DNA from: an uncultured Pirellulaceae bacterium
Lineage (GTDB): Bacteria; Planctomycetota; Planctomycetia; Pirellulales; Pirellulaceae
Reading direction: 5' to 3'
DNA length: 43,946 nt
Assembly (NCBI GenBank): GCA_905480545.1
Contig: CAJQQR010000107.1
Coordinates: 1 to 43,946, forward strand
The position numbers and the translations under genes are program-made. The notes below the pieces were generated by a model. The model made no database searches and was not told the origin of the DNA. It worked only from the letters and a program-made list of their open reading frames with translations. Positions 17,954-26,651 of this stretch are shown here, in pieces. The first letter of the stretch is position 1. The number at the start of each line of letters is the position of its first letter.

Positions 17954-18910
17954 TTGCGAGAACCCATCAACCATCCATGCGTTTGGAAAGGCTCTCAACT
18001 CGAGCAGTCGCCTCATTGGAATGATGTCTTTCGACGCGATTGGATTACATCTGATGGAGGAATCTCTCCAGCCTTTAAAGACTTTTTGTTGCAAGTTCAA
18101 CATGAATTAGAGGTCGGCCGAGGTGCGGTTTTGCTCAAGAATTTCCCGGTCGAAAAATTTAATGACAACGCGCTTAGTGAAATCTTTTTGAAGATAGGGT
18201 CGGTAATTGGAACACCTGTTTCGCAAAGCGCGAAAGGCGAGCGAGTCTTCTCCGTTCGAAATGAAGGCTTTACGGAGGACGATCCGCGAGCAAGGGGCCC
18301 AAACACAAAAAAGAAGCTCTCGTTTCATACCGACCGCTGTGATGTAATCGCCTTCCTATGTGTAAAACAGGCAAAATCGGGTGGTGAAAACCAAGTCGTC
18401 AGCAGTGCTGCAATATTCAATGAGATATTAGACACGCGACCGGATTTGATCGATGTCTTGTGCCAACCATTTTTCTATCAACGTCACAATGTCGATGCAG
18501 CCAATGCAAAGCCATACACTCTTCAACCCATCTTTTCGTATTTTCATGGTAACTTCGCATCCAACTTCTTAAGAGTCCTTATCGAACGAGCCTATCAATC
18601 GAATGATGTTCCAAAGATGACTGCACTGCAGCGAGAAGCTCTCGATTACCTAGAAGCAGTTGCCGCTCGACCGAATATGCACTTTGAGTTTCGACAAAAC
18701 CGTGGCGATATCCTTTTCCTCAATAACTGGGTGACCTATCATCGCCGCACCGAGTTCGAGGACTTTGACGATATCCAAATGAGGCGTCATTTGCTGCGTA
18801 TCTGGTTATCAGTTCCCAACAGTCGTCCGGTCGACCCGATGTTCAGTGGCAACTATGGTGCAACCAATGCTGGAGCCGTCCGCGGCGGCATGAATGCAAT
18901 CAATGATTAA
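17954..18910 (+). CDS. TauD/TfdA-family Fe(II)/2-oxoglutarate dioxygenase
   Basis: This is a 2-oxoglutarate-dependent non-haem iron oxygenase, 318 residues, with no signal peptide, so cytoplasmic. The iron ligands appear as FHTDRCD (His125, Asp127) and the distal His in NNWVTYHRRTEFED, followed by RRHLLRIWL, whose Arg would bind 2-oxoglutarate. The start is TTG 17954, preceded by GAGGCGG (17943-17949), a good ribosome site. Members hydroxylate diverse substrates such as taurine, sulfonates or amino acids; the C-terminal half resembles clavaminate-synthase-like members as much as TauD. No sulfonate transporter is nearby, so the substrate is open. The gene is convergent with a small membrane protein. 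Confidence 0.9.
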   Translation: MREPINHPCVWKGSQLEQSPHWNDVFRRDWITSDGGISPAFKDFLLQVQHELEVGRGAVLLKNFPVEKFNDNALSEIFLKIGSVIGTPVSQSAKGERVFSVRNEGFTEDDPRARGPNTKKKLSFHTDRCDVIAFLCVKQAKSGGENQVVSSAAIFNEILDTRPDLIDVLCQPFFYQRHNVDAANAKPYTLQPIFSYFHGNFASNFLRVLIERAYQSNDVPKMTALQREALDYLEAVAARPNMHFEFRQNRGDILFLNNWVTYHRRTEFEDFDDIQMRRHLLRIWLSVPNSRPVDPMFSGNYGATNAGAVRGGMNAIND

Positions 18911-18919
18911 TCACAAATC

Positions 18920-19456
18920 TCAACGTTTGATTTGTTTTTGTGATTCCACGTACTCAATGATCCAGACCATCCAATTCTGTATCCGCGATTCCGTTGGAAT
19001 CCTGAGAAACAATTTAAGTATCGCTGCGGAGGCGATAACCAGAGCCCAAACCGATTGTTCCAGCAGGACGACGACAATTGCGAAAAACGCAATCCCTTCA
19101 ATCAATGCAGAGCCAATTACCATTGAAGTCTGATAGATCGAAGCCAACTGTTTGATTTGCTGGGACGACTCTTTTACGACTTCCTTCTCAAGTTCAACAT
19201 TGGAGAACTGCTGCAACGCAGTTGATTTTGCAACGTTTGCCGGAACGAACAGGTAGGACCCCATAACCATGATAGTTAGTCCCAATAAAACCAGCGTCAT
19301 CGCGTCTAGACTCTGGTTCAACGACTGTCCATTTCCCACCGTCAGCCCCAAAACGACCAGCAAAAAAGTCATTGCACCAACCGGTAACGCGGCAGAAATG
19401 ATTTGACTCGTCCGCAATATATCGACTGGAATCTTGACATCAAATGGATTGATCAT
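18920..19456 (-). CDS. Integral membrane protein of unknown function (about 4 TM)
   Basis: This 178-residue protein starts at ATG 19456. About four hydrophobic segments are visible: ISAALPVGAMTFLLVVLGL (19-40), LDAMTLVLLGLTIMVMGSYL (48-68), a third around SMVIGSALIEGIAFFAIVVV (about 108-130) and ALVIASAAILKLF. A cytosolic helical stretch FSNVELEKEVVKESSQQI separates the pairs. I do not recognise a family, though the plan resembles small planctomycete membrane proteins placed near dioxygenases. It converges with the TauD-like gene, with only about 10 bp between the stop codons. Confidence 0.7.
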   Translation of the reverse strand: MINPFDVKIPVDILRTSQIISAALPVGAMTFLLVVLGLTVGNGQSLNQSLDAMTLVLLGLTIMVMGSYLFVPANVAKSTALQQFSNVELEKEVVKESSQQIKQLASIYQTSMVIGSALIEGIAFFAIVVVLLEQSVWALVIASAAILKLFLRIPTESRIQNWMVWIIEYVESQKQIKR

Positions 19457-19637
19457 CTGTTTTGCCTAAAAGAAGAATTGCTAGCTGATTTTTTTTAATA
19501 TGGCTGTATTGGATGATTTTTGATAGTCTTTCTCAGCAAATTTTACTACGAGCGATTTCAATTCCCAAACCCCTGATGTTATGAAAAGTGGTGCTCGCTG
19601 AGCAAGCGTGCCCCCAAGGGCAAGGCATTTCCATTCC

Positions 19638-20534
19638 ATGCTTTCATATTCGGATGATGAACGAATTAAAAATCGCGTCTACGCTTCGTTGTCTCGTCGC
19701 CGTACGGAAAAGCAAGAATTGAATACGAAAATATCATTGTTTTTTGTGACGATGTTTCTGGCGACCACCATTTGGATGGTCGGGTGCACAAGCACAATTC
19801 GTAAACGCACTGACGAACTGCCCGGCAAAGACAGAATCGTTTTAGACCAGTTGATCGTCCACACCGATTTTTCAATTCCGAGAAAACATCGACTTCTTGA
19901 CGAACTCACGAATTTGCGACAAACGATTGCATACAAGTTGGATCTTCCGACTTCCGACGAGCCAATTAATATCTATCTTTTCGAAAACGCCGATAGTTAC
20001 CACCGCTACATGGCGGTCCATCATCCAACATTTCCTAGCCGTCGTGCGTTTTTCCTGAAGAGCGACACCACGCTACAGGTTTATGCCTACTGGGGCGAGC
20101 GGATCGCAGAAGACCTTCGTCACGAAGTCTCCCACGGGTACTTGCATTCAGTCATACCCAATTTACCGATTTGGTTTGACGAGGGCTTGGCGGAATACTT
20201 CGAAGTTCCAATCGGTTTTCACGGCCGAAATCAATCGCATATCGACCTCCTGAACAGGCTCTATAAAACGGGACAATGGAAACCAGATTTATCGCGACTG
20301 GAAGAGATGATCTACGCCGACGAAATGGCACAAGTTGATTATGCGGAATCGTGGTTGTGGATGCATTTCCTTCTAGAAGGCGGTGGTGGCTTACCGTCAT
20401 TTGCCACCAATCAAGTCAAACAACTTCGTGAGCGAGGCGAGACAGGGTCACTTTCACGCCTACTTGTCGAAAGCGGAATCACGAGCGAAAACGCCTTGGC
20501 ACATTTGAAAGCGTTGACGAAGAAGCCGCTTTGA
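19638..20534 (+). CDS. Putative zinc metallopeptidase-like lipoprotein (HExxH gluzincin, peptidase MA-like)
   Basis: Three starts are possible: GTG 19608, ATG 19638 (used here) and TTG 19719. TTG 19719 would give a clean lipoprotein signal with lipobox WMVGCTST. An alternative cytoplasmic extension of about 27 residues contains SRRR. The HEVSH motif (H162, E163, H166 in ATG numbering) followed by WFDEGLAEYFE gives the third zinc ligand pattern of peptidase MA/DUF1570-type gluzincins. The tail is mostly helical. It would be anchored on the periplasmic face. The substrate is unknown. It is followed about 67 bp later by the PLP enzyme on the same strand, suggesting a possible short unit. Confidence 0.75.
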   Translation: MLSYSDDERIKNRVYASLSRRRTEKQELNTKISLFFVTMFLATTIWMVGCTSTIRKRTDELPGKDRIVLDQLIVHTDFSIPRKHRLLDELTNLRQTIAYKLDLPTSDEPINIYLFENADSYHRYMAVHHPTFPSRRAFFLKSDTTLQVYAYWGERIAEDLRHEVSHGYLHSVIPNLPIWFDEGLAEYFEVPIGFHGRNQSHIDLLNRLYKTGQWKPDLSRLEEMIYADEMAQVDYAESWLWMHFLLEGGGGLPSFATNQVKQLRERGETGSLSRLLVESGITSENALAHLKALTKKPL

Positions 20535-20600
20535 CAAAGCCAGATTTAAAAGTAGGTTGTAGGTCGAAATAGCCCATGCACTTCGACTTGGACAAACCTA

Positions 20601-21851
20601 ATGCTCGATCCATTGCTGCAGGGTGACGAAAACCCGCTGCAAATTCATTACAGCGATTTCGATGTCGCCAACCGTATCTTACTATCCGGGCATTCTCATC
20701 AAGCTTGGCCAGATGTGGCTCGACACGGGCAAATGCAAGCCTATTTGGATGCAGCAACTTTTGTGGATGACAAATGGGAAGCTGCGTTCGCCAAGGCGGA
20801 TGATGTCCGAAACTTTTATGCGAACTTGATGAAGGAACCGGATGCGGAAATCGCGTTAGCAGGATCCACCCATGAACTGCTTATTCGCTTTCTATCTTGT
20901 CTCCCATTTCGAAAGCATTCGAAACCCAAAATTGTGACGACAAATGCGGAGTTTCATGCGATGCGACGGCAACTCGATCGTTTGGCTGAAGAGGGAGTAG
21001 AAATCGAACGAGTCGAGCTGGAACCAATGGAAACCTTGGATCAACGATTATGCGAGGTACTTGATCAGGAAACGATTGCGGTCATGGTGTCCGGCGTTTT
21101 TTTTGAAACCGGTCAGATATTTTCGAACGTTGGAACTGTTGCAACTGCTGCAGCCGACCAAGGAATCCCATGCCTTGTAGATCTTTACCATGTGCTCAAT
21201 ATCGTGCCGTTCGATATTGCCGCCTGGAATTTGCGTTCTGCATTCCTGGTTGGAGGCGGCTATAAGTACTTGCAAGCCGGAGAGGGCAATTGTTTTATGC
21301 GAGTTCCTGTTCACCACAAAATTGACGGTATCGCCCAGGTCACATCTGCAAAGGATGGCGTTCCCGCTAATCATATACACCGCCCTGTGATTACCGGTTG
21401 GTTTGCCGAATTTGCGACACTCAACAAGCAACGATCGGACGAGCAAGTCGGTTATGGTCTGGGGCACTCGGCATTCGCAGGCTCGACTTACGATCCAACA
21501 AGTCATTATCGTGCTGCGTCCGTTTTCAAGTTCTTTCAAGAGCAAAAGCTTACCGATATTCGACTTCGCAATATCAATCAACAGCAATTGAAGATGCTAA
21601 GCGATGGCATCTCCAAACTCAGCATTTCTCCGGACACACTTGCTCTTCCACCTCAGCCACTTGAAGATCTGGGCGGCTTTCTTCCACTGCAAACCGACAT
21701 AGCCGAACAATGGGTCAAGCGTTTAAAAGAAAACGGGATTTCCAGTGACAGCCGAGGTCGTCATTTGCGATTGGGGCCCGCGCCTTATGTCAGCCGAAAA
21801 CAAATCGAACAAACAATTGAGGCTATTGGCACCATCTCCAAACGCATGTAA
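20601..21851 (+). CDS. PLP-dependent aminotransferase class V, kynureninase-like
   Basis: This 416-residue fold-type I PLP enzyme starts at ATG 20601. The PLP lysine is likely Lys222 in GGGYKYLQAGEGN, and Asp194 in VDLYHVLN would hold the pyridine nitrogen. The block FDIAAWNLRSAFLVGGG and the GYKYLQAG motif resemble kynureninase (WCSYKYLNAG). The ring-stacking block LAGSTHELLIRFL and the C-terminal DSRGRHLRLGPAPY are family-typical. Kynureninase cleaves kynurenine; no kynurenine-pathway genes are visible, so it may act on another substrate (hydrolase, lyase or desulfurase-type). It is cytoplasmic. It follows the gluzincin lipoprotein and converges with the Sel1 protein gene. Confidence 0.88.
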   Translation: MLDPLLQGDENPLQIHYSDFDVANRILLSGHSHQAWPDVARHGQMQAYLDAATFVDDKWEAAFAKADDVRNFYANLMKEPDAEIALAGSTHELLIRFLSCLPFRKHSKPKIVTTNAEFHAMRRQLDRLAEEGVEIERVELEPMETLDQRLCEVLDQETIAVMVSGVFFETGQIFSNVGTVATAAADQGIPCLVDLYHVLNIVPFDIAAWNLRSAFLVGGGYKYLQAGEGNCFMRVPVHHKIDGIAQVTSAKDGVPANHIHRPVITGWFAEFATLNKQRSDEQVGYGLGHSAFAGSTYDPTSHYRAASVFKFFQEQKLTDIRLRNINQQQLKMLSDGISKLSISPDTLALPPQPLEDLGGFLPLQTDIAEQWVKRLKENGISSDSRGRHLRLGPAPYVSRKQIEQTIEAIGTISKRM

Positions 21852-21970
21852 TTCCTAGCCGGAGAATCTCCACGACGTGTTGAGACCCGAGACGCAGTCA
21901 ACGCTGGCGACTGAACGGGGACAGATCGGTGACGCAACAGTCGATGTTCGACCTTCAGGTATTCATTAGT

Positions 21971-22780
21971 TTATTTTGTTTTTCGATTCTCGGATTCCTT
22001 CAAAAATCGATCAAGCGGCAGAAGGAGGTTATCCGCGCTGCTCAGCACTTCGGTGAGCGACTGGGCCGAGCCGATCATCTCAGCCGTAAGCCCCCTAGTT
22101 GCTGTAATATTCCGCCTGGCATTGTTTCCCGGCGAAGGATCCATGGTCGCAGACATCAGTAGCAACGCCACGCCCGCGACCCTGTTCACCTTCACTCCGT
22201 CTCCACGAACATACAGCATGCCCAGATTCCCAATGGCCAGCGGATCACCCTGCACTGACGCCTTGCGATACCAAGCATTGGCTTTTGCGAAATCAACCTT
22301 TGTGCCACGACCATTTTCGTAGAGCACCCCAAGATTAAATTGTGCGGCCGAATTCCCTTGCATGGCGGATTTGCCGTACCAGACAACCGCCTCCTTCTCA
22401 TTCTTGCCTACCCCGATACCTTGCTCATACATTAAACCCAGGTTGAACTGGGAATCGGCATGTCCTTTTCTGGAAGCCGCGAGAAATTTCTCATGAGCGA
22501 GGGGCAAGTTACTTGCTTGATAGGCGGCGATCCCAGCATCGAAAAGGGCGACCGCCTCGGGATTTACCTTGCCCTTTTCTACTACTAACCCGTCGCCCTC
22601 TTCTGGTTCGACGTTGACTACGTCTTTGTTGGAGGAATCGCTGCCATCCGCCTCCGTCTTCTTCGAGCCAGAATCGTCTTTGGCGATTTCATTGCCTGAG
22701 CCATTGCGTGCGGGTTGCTTCGAACATCCCAACAGCGATACGCCAACGACCAAAACGCATCCAAGTAGAAACCTATTCAC
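21971..22780 (-). CDS. Sel1/TPR-repeat lipoprotein
   Basis: I set the start at GTG 22780, preceded by GGAGAG, giving an immediate lipoprotein signal MNRFLLGCVLVVGVSLLGCS with the lipobox at LLGC. The frame is open further upstream to 22849, but that would bury the signal. An acidic or polar spacer follows, then Sel1 repeats (about 36 residues each): GHADSQFNLGLMYEQGIGV, NSAAQFNLGVLYENGRGTK and DPLAIGNLGMLYVRGDGV. Sel1 proteins scaffold protein-protein contacts in envelope quality control and secretion. Length (269 residues) is normal. A possible 58-residue ORF lies just upstream on the same strand. Confidence 0.88.
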   Translation of the reverse strand: MNRFLLGCVLVVGVSLLGCSKQPARNGSGNEIAKDDSGSKKTEADGSDSSNKDVVNVEPEEGDGLVVEKGKVNPEAVALFDAGIAAYQASNLPLAHEKFLAASRKGHADSQFNLGLMYEQGIGVGKNEKEAVVWYGKSAMQGNSAAQFNLGVLYENGRGTKVDFAKANAWYRKASVQGDPLAIGNLGMLYVRGDGVKVNRVAGVALLLMSATMDPSPGNNARRNITATRGLTAEMIGSAQSLTEVLSSADNLLLPLDRFLKESENRKTK

Positions 22781-22811
22781 TATCTCTCCGCGATTGTACG
22801 AATTACTTGCT

Positions 22812-22988
22812 CTAGGGAACACGATGTTCCAGTTGTCTATCATGCCCACACGTCCAACAGTATTTGAGTGCGGCTTCGAAGGCAGCGATAGTTTCCCAGT
22901 ACTTTTCGGATTGGTCTGCTGGCCTGCCCAGCAGCATCGCCTGCCCAGCAGCGTCGCCTGTGCGACGATCCATTTGAGACTCGGACAT
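22812..22988 (-). CDS. Possible small ORF (58 aa) upstream of the Sel1 lipoprotein
   Basis: An ATG at 22988 reads MSESQMDRRTGDAAGQ at the start, then a helical stretch YWETIAAFEAALKYCW with a terminal C-W-T-C-G-H cluster, to TAG 22812-22814. The stop is about 31 nt before the lipoprotein GTG, so translation could be coupled. No ribosome site is evident. The middle is built on a 17-bp direct repeat (22922-22955), which shifts frame between its copies, so a real protein there could be recent. The family is unknown and it may be non-coding. Confidence 0.3.
   Translation of the reverse strand: MSESQMDRRTGDAAGQAMLLGRPADQSEKYWETIAAFEAALKYCWTCGHDRQLEHRVP
22922..22960 (-). repeat. 17-bp direct repeat, 2.3 copies
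   Basis: On the plus strand the unit GCCTGCCCAGCAGCATC (22922-22938) is followed by GCCTGCCCAGCAGCGTC (22939-22955), differing at one base, then a third GCCTG. It falls within the small ORF upstream of the Sel1 lipoprotein gene. It is short and local, not CRISPR-like. Confidence 0.7.
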
Positions 22989-23147
22989 TTGCCGTAATCT
23001 TGTATTTAAAACGATTCGCCTCCTATTTTACACGATGGACGGCTGGCGCAACGTTTCATTTACTTTAATCTAAAATGCCTAAAAGAGAGACCATCGCATT
23101 CTATTGTCTGACCTGCGTCGCGAGGCCTTACCATTTCGCAAATGATC

Positions 23148-23891
23148 CTAACGCTGGATTTTTTTGCGGTCTAACTCATCACGAAGTTGTGCAGCCAATT
23201 CATACTGTTCTTTTTCAACCGCATCCGCAAGCTTTTCGTTTAGCGTCTGACCAACCTGATACTTTTTGCGGAACTCTTCACGAAGTTCTGACAAACGTTG
23301 CACCAATTCTTCGTCTTCAAATTGCTCTTCCGCACCGAACTCTTCGAAAATCACACGCAATTTTTCCAGCCCGATATTGATTTCTTCAATCGCTGACTCC
23401 GCACCATTCTCCTCTTCGATTACAGAAAAAGCCGACGCTTGAATCCGGTGGAACATCACAAACGGGCGATACTGCTCATGTGACAACGTCCAATTTTCAT
23501 CCGGAGAATGCGTACGGCAGAAGTCCATCAACTTGAGAGTGTGATCCGCATCACGAACAGCGTTCCCATATTCTTTTAGCTGCAACCAACAAATTCTGCG
23601 ATGGTAAAATTGAACGAACTCACGATCGACCTCGAAACACCGCTGGTCGTCCATCTCGAATTCTTCGCCACGCTCGATCGTTTCGTGGAAGAGTTTATCA
23701 TAGACCGTGTCGAAACCACCTGGCTTTGAACCATCTGGACGACCGTCAGTTTCCAACTGCATGACGCCTAGATCGATTCGCATTTGAAGCACGCCGCGAC
23801 CATCGTCACCATACGCTTTACGAACCATTAAGGCGGTTGGATCAAATTTCCAATTCTCAAATATGTTGTCGATATTATCGTGGTCAGACAT
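23148..23891 (-). CDS. UvrB/UvrC-motif protein of unknown function
   Basis: This 247-residue cytoplasmic protein starts at ATG 23891 and is mostly helical and acidic. Its last 30 residues form a UvrB/UvrC (UVR) motif: LNEKLADAVEKEQYELAA followed by QLRDELDRKK. UVR motifs bring UvrB to UvrC in nucleotide excision repair, but they also occur in ClpC-, McsA- and regulator-type proteins. Before it lies a helical core with repeated Glu-rich segments (EEFGAEEQFEDEELV), and FYHRRICWLQLKEYGNAVRD near the middle suggests a TPR-like pair. The usual UvrB helicase or UvrC nuclease parts are absent, so this is not excision nuclease itself. Confidence 0.78.
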   Translation of the reverse strand: MSDHDNIDNIFENWKFDPTALMVRKAYGDDGRGVLQMRIDLGVMQLETDGRPDGSKPGGFDTVYDKLFHETIERGEEFEMDDQRCFEVDREFVQFYHRRICWLQLKEYGNAVRDADHTLKLMDFCRTHSPDENWTLSHEQYRPFVMFHRIQASAFSVIEEENGAESAIEEINIGLEKLRVIFEEFGAEEQFEDEELVQRLSELREEFRKKYQVGQTLNEKLADAVEKEQYELAAQLRDELDRKKIQR

Positions 23892-23991
23892 TCAGGCAGA
23901 AAAAGACGAAATCAAGTAGAGGCGGTAGTCAATTGCAGTGTGCGCTCCAGTATAACGCACTGATTCCAATTTCGACTACCACAAGCCTGAG

Positions 23992-24055
23992 ATGCATTGG
24001 CGATGAAATGCATTGGTGCTGGGATGCATTGGTGCTGGGATGCATTGGCCGGGGT
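23992..24055. repeat. 16-bp tandem repeat, four units
   Basis: Units begin at 23992, 24008, 24024 and 24040, each starting ATGCATTGG. The second and third are identical (ATGCATTGGTGCTGGG); the first and last diverge after the ninth base. The tract lies between the UvrB/C-motif gene and the small membrane protein gene, both on the minus strand. The exact 16-bp period suggests a slipped-strand minisatellite or an array of binding sites. Confidence 0.8.
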
Positions 24056-24147
24056 TTTAAAACGCAAAGAGAGCAAAATCGTTGAATCAGAAACGCGGCA
24101 TTCCTCAAAAGCTGACTTCTTTTCAGCACTCGAATCGACCGCAACAT

Positions 24148-24477
24148 TTATTCACGCGAGGAACTGCGCAAATTGAGGTCGTAATTTTTGGTCGACACGT
24201 GCGAATCGTCATCGCCAATAAAAAACAACGAATCAAATTCAGACCTCTTCTTAATTTCCCTCACCACCGAATACGTGTCGTAACTGAATGCAGAACTGGA
24301 CAAAAGCAGCCAGGTCAAACCTTCCCAGATCTGAGCTTGCTCGCCGAAAAAGAACATAACCGCCGATGGCAACAAAATCGCTGCAATCCATATGACATAA
24401 AACAACCAGCCTGAAAAACGGGTCGGGATCGGCAACTTTGAAGAAGTCGTTCTAAACCAAGCAACATTTCCGAACAT
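24148..24477 (-). CDS. Small membrane protein of unknown function
   Basis: This 109-residue protein starts at ATG 24477. Two hydrophobic segments are seen: WLFYVIWIAAILLPSAVMFF (about 24-44) and WEGLTWLLLSSSAFSY (about 51-66). The charged C-terminus (VVREIKKRSEFDSL, then DDDSHVSTKNYDLNLRSSSRE) would be cytosolic. No family is recognised. There is a 174-bp gap to arfB, which lies upstream on the same strand. Confidence 0.55.
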   Translation of the reverse strand: MFGNVAWFRTTSSKLPIPTRFSGWLFYVIWIAAILLPSAVMFFFGEQAQIWEGLTWLLLSSSAFSYDTYSVVREIKKRSEFDSLFFIGDDDSHVSTKNYDLNLRSSSRE

Positions 24478-24651
24478 GGCTTTCTTTCTTCATGCGATTT
24501 AAATTTCCAACCAAATCACGCACCCATCGGCGAAATGAAATGGATACGGAATCATTGGCGAACATATCTTAAATCATTCGCCCCCAGCAACTGGATCTTT
24601 TCAGTTAATTCCCAATTTGCAAAAAATATTCGAAGAATTTCGTTCAATGCA

Positions 24652-25074
24652 TCATTCGTCACCACGAAGTGGCCTACGACGTGATTTTCGTTCGGACGTT
24701 GCCTTTTTATCATTGATTCTCCGTTGAATAGCCCCTTTTGACGGTTTGGTCTTTCTACGTTTGACAGGTGCTGCAACCACACTTCTCACCAGTTCCTGAA
24801 GTTTCGTGATGCAATCGGCAACATTTCGACCTTGATCGCGAAATCGCTGGCTTACCACGATAATTTTCCCTTCTTTGGAAATCCTTCGCGAGAATTTCTT
24901 CACGAATCGATCCTTTACCGCCCAGGGTAAACTCTCAGTCTGTTCAACGTGCCAAGTCAAAAACGCTTTCGTGTTAACCTTATTTACGTTCTGTCCTCCC
25001 GGTCCGGAACTACGGGCAAACGTAAAATCAAATTCTCGTAGTGGAATTTGAATTTTGTCAGTAATCTTTAACAT
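24652..25074 (-). CDS. arfB: Alternative ribosome-rescue factor ArfB (peptidyl-tRNA hydrolase)
   Basis: ArfB is a codon-independent release factor that hydrolyses peptidyl-tRNA on stalled ribosomes. The catalytic GGQ is at residues 26-28 (SSGPGGQNVNKVNTK), very close to the N-terminus as in E. coli YaeJ. The release-factor-like body is followed by a lysine/arginine-rich tail (VKRRKTKPSKGAIQRR, KATSERKSRRRPL), which in ArfB threads into the empty mRNA channel. Length (140 residues) is normal. The protein is cytosolic. It is divergent from the PQQ-type propeller gene at 25178, with about 100 bp between the starts. Confidence 0.96.
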   Translation of the reverse strand: MLKITDKIQIPLREFDFTFARSSGPGGQNVNKVNTKAFLTWHVEQTESLPWAVKDRFVKKFSRRISKEGKIIVVSQRFRDQGRNVADCITKLQELVRSVVAAPVKRRKTKPSKGAIQRRINDKKATSERKSRRRPLRGDE

Positions 25075-25177
25075 TGCATGCTCAGCGTCGCAAAAAGAAT
25101 AATAGGGGAGGCAGTTTTAGGATAAAACGAAAGCAACTAAAATGCCGTTACCTTCTTAATGAATTTTGGAATTATAA

Positions 25178-26611
25178 ATGATTCGATCTGGTCAATCTTG
25201 GTTCGCGTTTACCTTTATTTTTCTGCTCGGAATTCTCATTTTTGAATTCGTGCTTGGAAATTCAGTCGCTGATGCGCAAACCCAAGCAGTAAAAACAGAT
25301 TCACTCTGGACACGAAAAACCGGTGACGACTGGCCTGAGTTTCTGGGAAAAGACCGCGATGGAAAGTCAAATGAAAAAGGCATCTTAACAGACTGGGACG
25401 GCGGCAATCTCAAGATCAAATGGACCCGTCCTTTGAAGGAGAGCTACGGTATTGGTTCGGTCGCCGATGGACGCTACTTTCAGTTCGACCGTGTAGATGA
25501 CGACGAAGTTCTGACTTGCTTGAACGCCGAAACTGGAGCGGAACTGTGGAGCAAATCATATCCGACCTCCTATAAAGACCTCTACGGTTACAATGGTGGC
25601 CCCCGCACCTCACCCGTCATTGATAACGAGCGAGTGTACACTTACGGAGTGGCCGGGGAACTGCGCTGCCATGCGATCGCCGATGGCCAATTAATTTGGA
25701 AGCGAAACACATCAAAGGATTTTGGCGTCATTCAAAACTTTTTTGGAATCGGAAGCACACCGATTATTTTTGATGACCTCGTTATCGCAATGGTTGGCGG
25801 CAGCCCCGAAGTATCAAAATCGGTTCCGACAGGTGCATTGGATCAAGTCGTCGGAAATGGATCAGCGATCGTTGCGTTCGACAAATCAACCGGAAAAACT
25901 CGCTACCAGTTTTCAGATGATTTGGCGTCGTACTCCTCACCTGTTATCGCAGAAATCAACGGCGAAAAATTATGTTTTGCGTTTTGTCGGGCAGGCCTGA
26001 TTTGCTTCAATCCATCCAACGGTAAACAAAAGTTCGATTATCCTTGGCGTGATTCGAAACTGGAAAGCGTCAACGCATCGAATCCAGTAATCGTCGACGA
26101 TCAAGTTTTCATTTCAGAAACCTATGGGCCGGGCAGCAGCTTGCTGAAGGTTACCAAAGAAAATTATGAGATCGTTTGGAAAGACGAAAAACGGAGCCGG
26201 GTCCGAGCCATGCAAACGCACTGGAACACTGCGATTCACCACAAGGGTTTCCTTTACGGATCAAGCGGACGGCACACCAACAACGCCGTCCTAAAATGCA
26301 TCGACGCGAAGACTGGTAATGAGAAATGGTCGTTGCCAAGATTGACAAGGAGCTCACTGCTGTACATCGACGGGCACTTTATCTGCCTAACGGAGGTCGG
26401 CCGACTGTTCTTATTTAAGGCTTCGCCTGAAAAATTTGAGGTCGTTACCGAAATACGCCTGGACTTGATATCGCCCAAGGGCTCTGATCCGTCCGACAAA
26501 CTTCTTTCCTATCCCTGCTGGGCAGCACCGATCGTGTCGCACGGCCTGCTTTATGTCCGCGGCGATCGGCACTTAATTTGCCTCGACTTGATTCCCGAGG
26601 AAAAGAAGTAG
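25178..26611 (+). CDS. Secreted PQQ-like beta-propeller protein
   Basis: This 477-residue protein starts at ATG 25178 with signal peptide FAFTFIFLLGILIFEFVLG. It contains several PQQ-type propeller blades, each ending in a tryptophan-docking pattern: LTCLNAETGAELWSKSYP, HAIADGQLIWKRN, IVAFDKSTGKTRYQF, CIDAKTGNEKWSLP and a late WAAPIVSHGLLYVRGDRHLI. The WPEFLGKDRDG lead-in is typical of the planctomycete outer-membrane-assembly or BamB-like propellers. No calcium/PQQ dehydrogenase catalytic residues stand out, so it may be a binding or assembly protein, not an alcohol dehydrogenase. It is followed about 40 bp later by the convergent second sulfatase, so it is probably a single-gene unit. Confidence 0.88.
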   Translation: MIRSGQSWFAFTFIFLLGILIFEFVLGNSVADAQTQAVKTDSLWTRKTGDDWPEFLGKDRDGKSNEKGILTDWDGGNLKIKWTRPLKESYGIGSVADGRYFQFDRVDDDEVLTCLNAETGAELWSKSYPTSYKDLYGYNGGPRTSPVIDNERVYTYGVAGELRCHAIADGQLIWKRNTSKDFGVIQNFFGIGSTPIIFDDLVIAMVGGSPEVSKSVPTGALDQVVGNGSAIVAFDKSTGKTRYQFSDDLASYSSPVIAEINGEKLCFAFCRAGLICFNPSNGKQKFDYPWRDSKLESVNASNPVIVDDQVFISETYGPGSSLLKVTKENYEIVWKDEKRSRVRAMQTHWNTAIHHKGFLYGSSGRHTNNAVLKCIDAKTGNEKWSLPRLTRSSLLYIDGHFICLTEVGRLFLFKASPEKFEVVTEIRLDLISPKGSDPSDKLLSYPCWAAPIVSHGLLYVRGDRHLICLDLIPEEKK

Positions 26612-26651
26612 ACGTTAAATCGTTAAAACGACCGTCCTCCCACCTGATGAT

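Noticed and set aside
22569-22997. Plus-strand frame of 142 codons over the Sel1 lipoprotein 5' part and the gap
   Set aside because: It is antisense to the clear lipoprotein signal and to acidic linker codons; no protein family pattern.
23992-24055. CRISPR array
   Set aside because: Units are directly tandem with no spacers and no cas genes are near.
23929-24147. Minus-strand frame of 72 codons across the 16-bp tandem repeat
   Set aside because: Its repeated segment arises from the repeat (period not a multiple of 3), and there is no homology pattern.
24652-25074. Peptide chain release factor 1 or 2
   Set aside because: Length (140 residues), GGQ at the very N-terminus and the basic C-terminal tail identify ArfB; the codon-recognition domains are absent.
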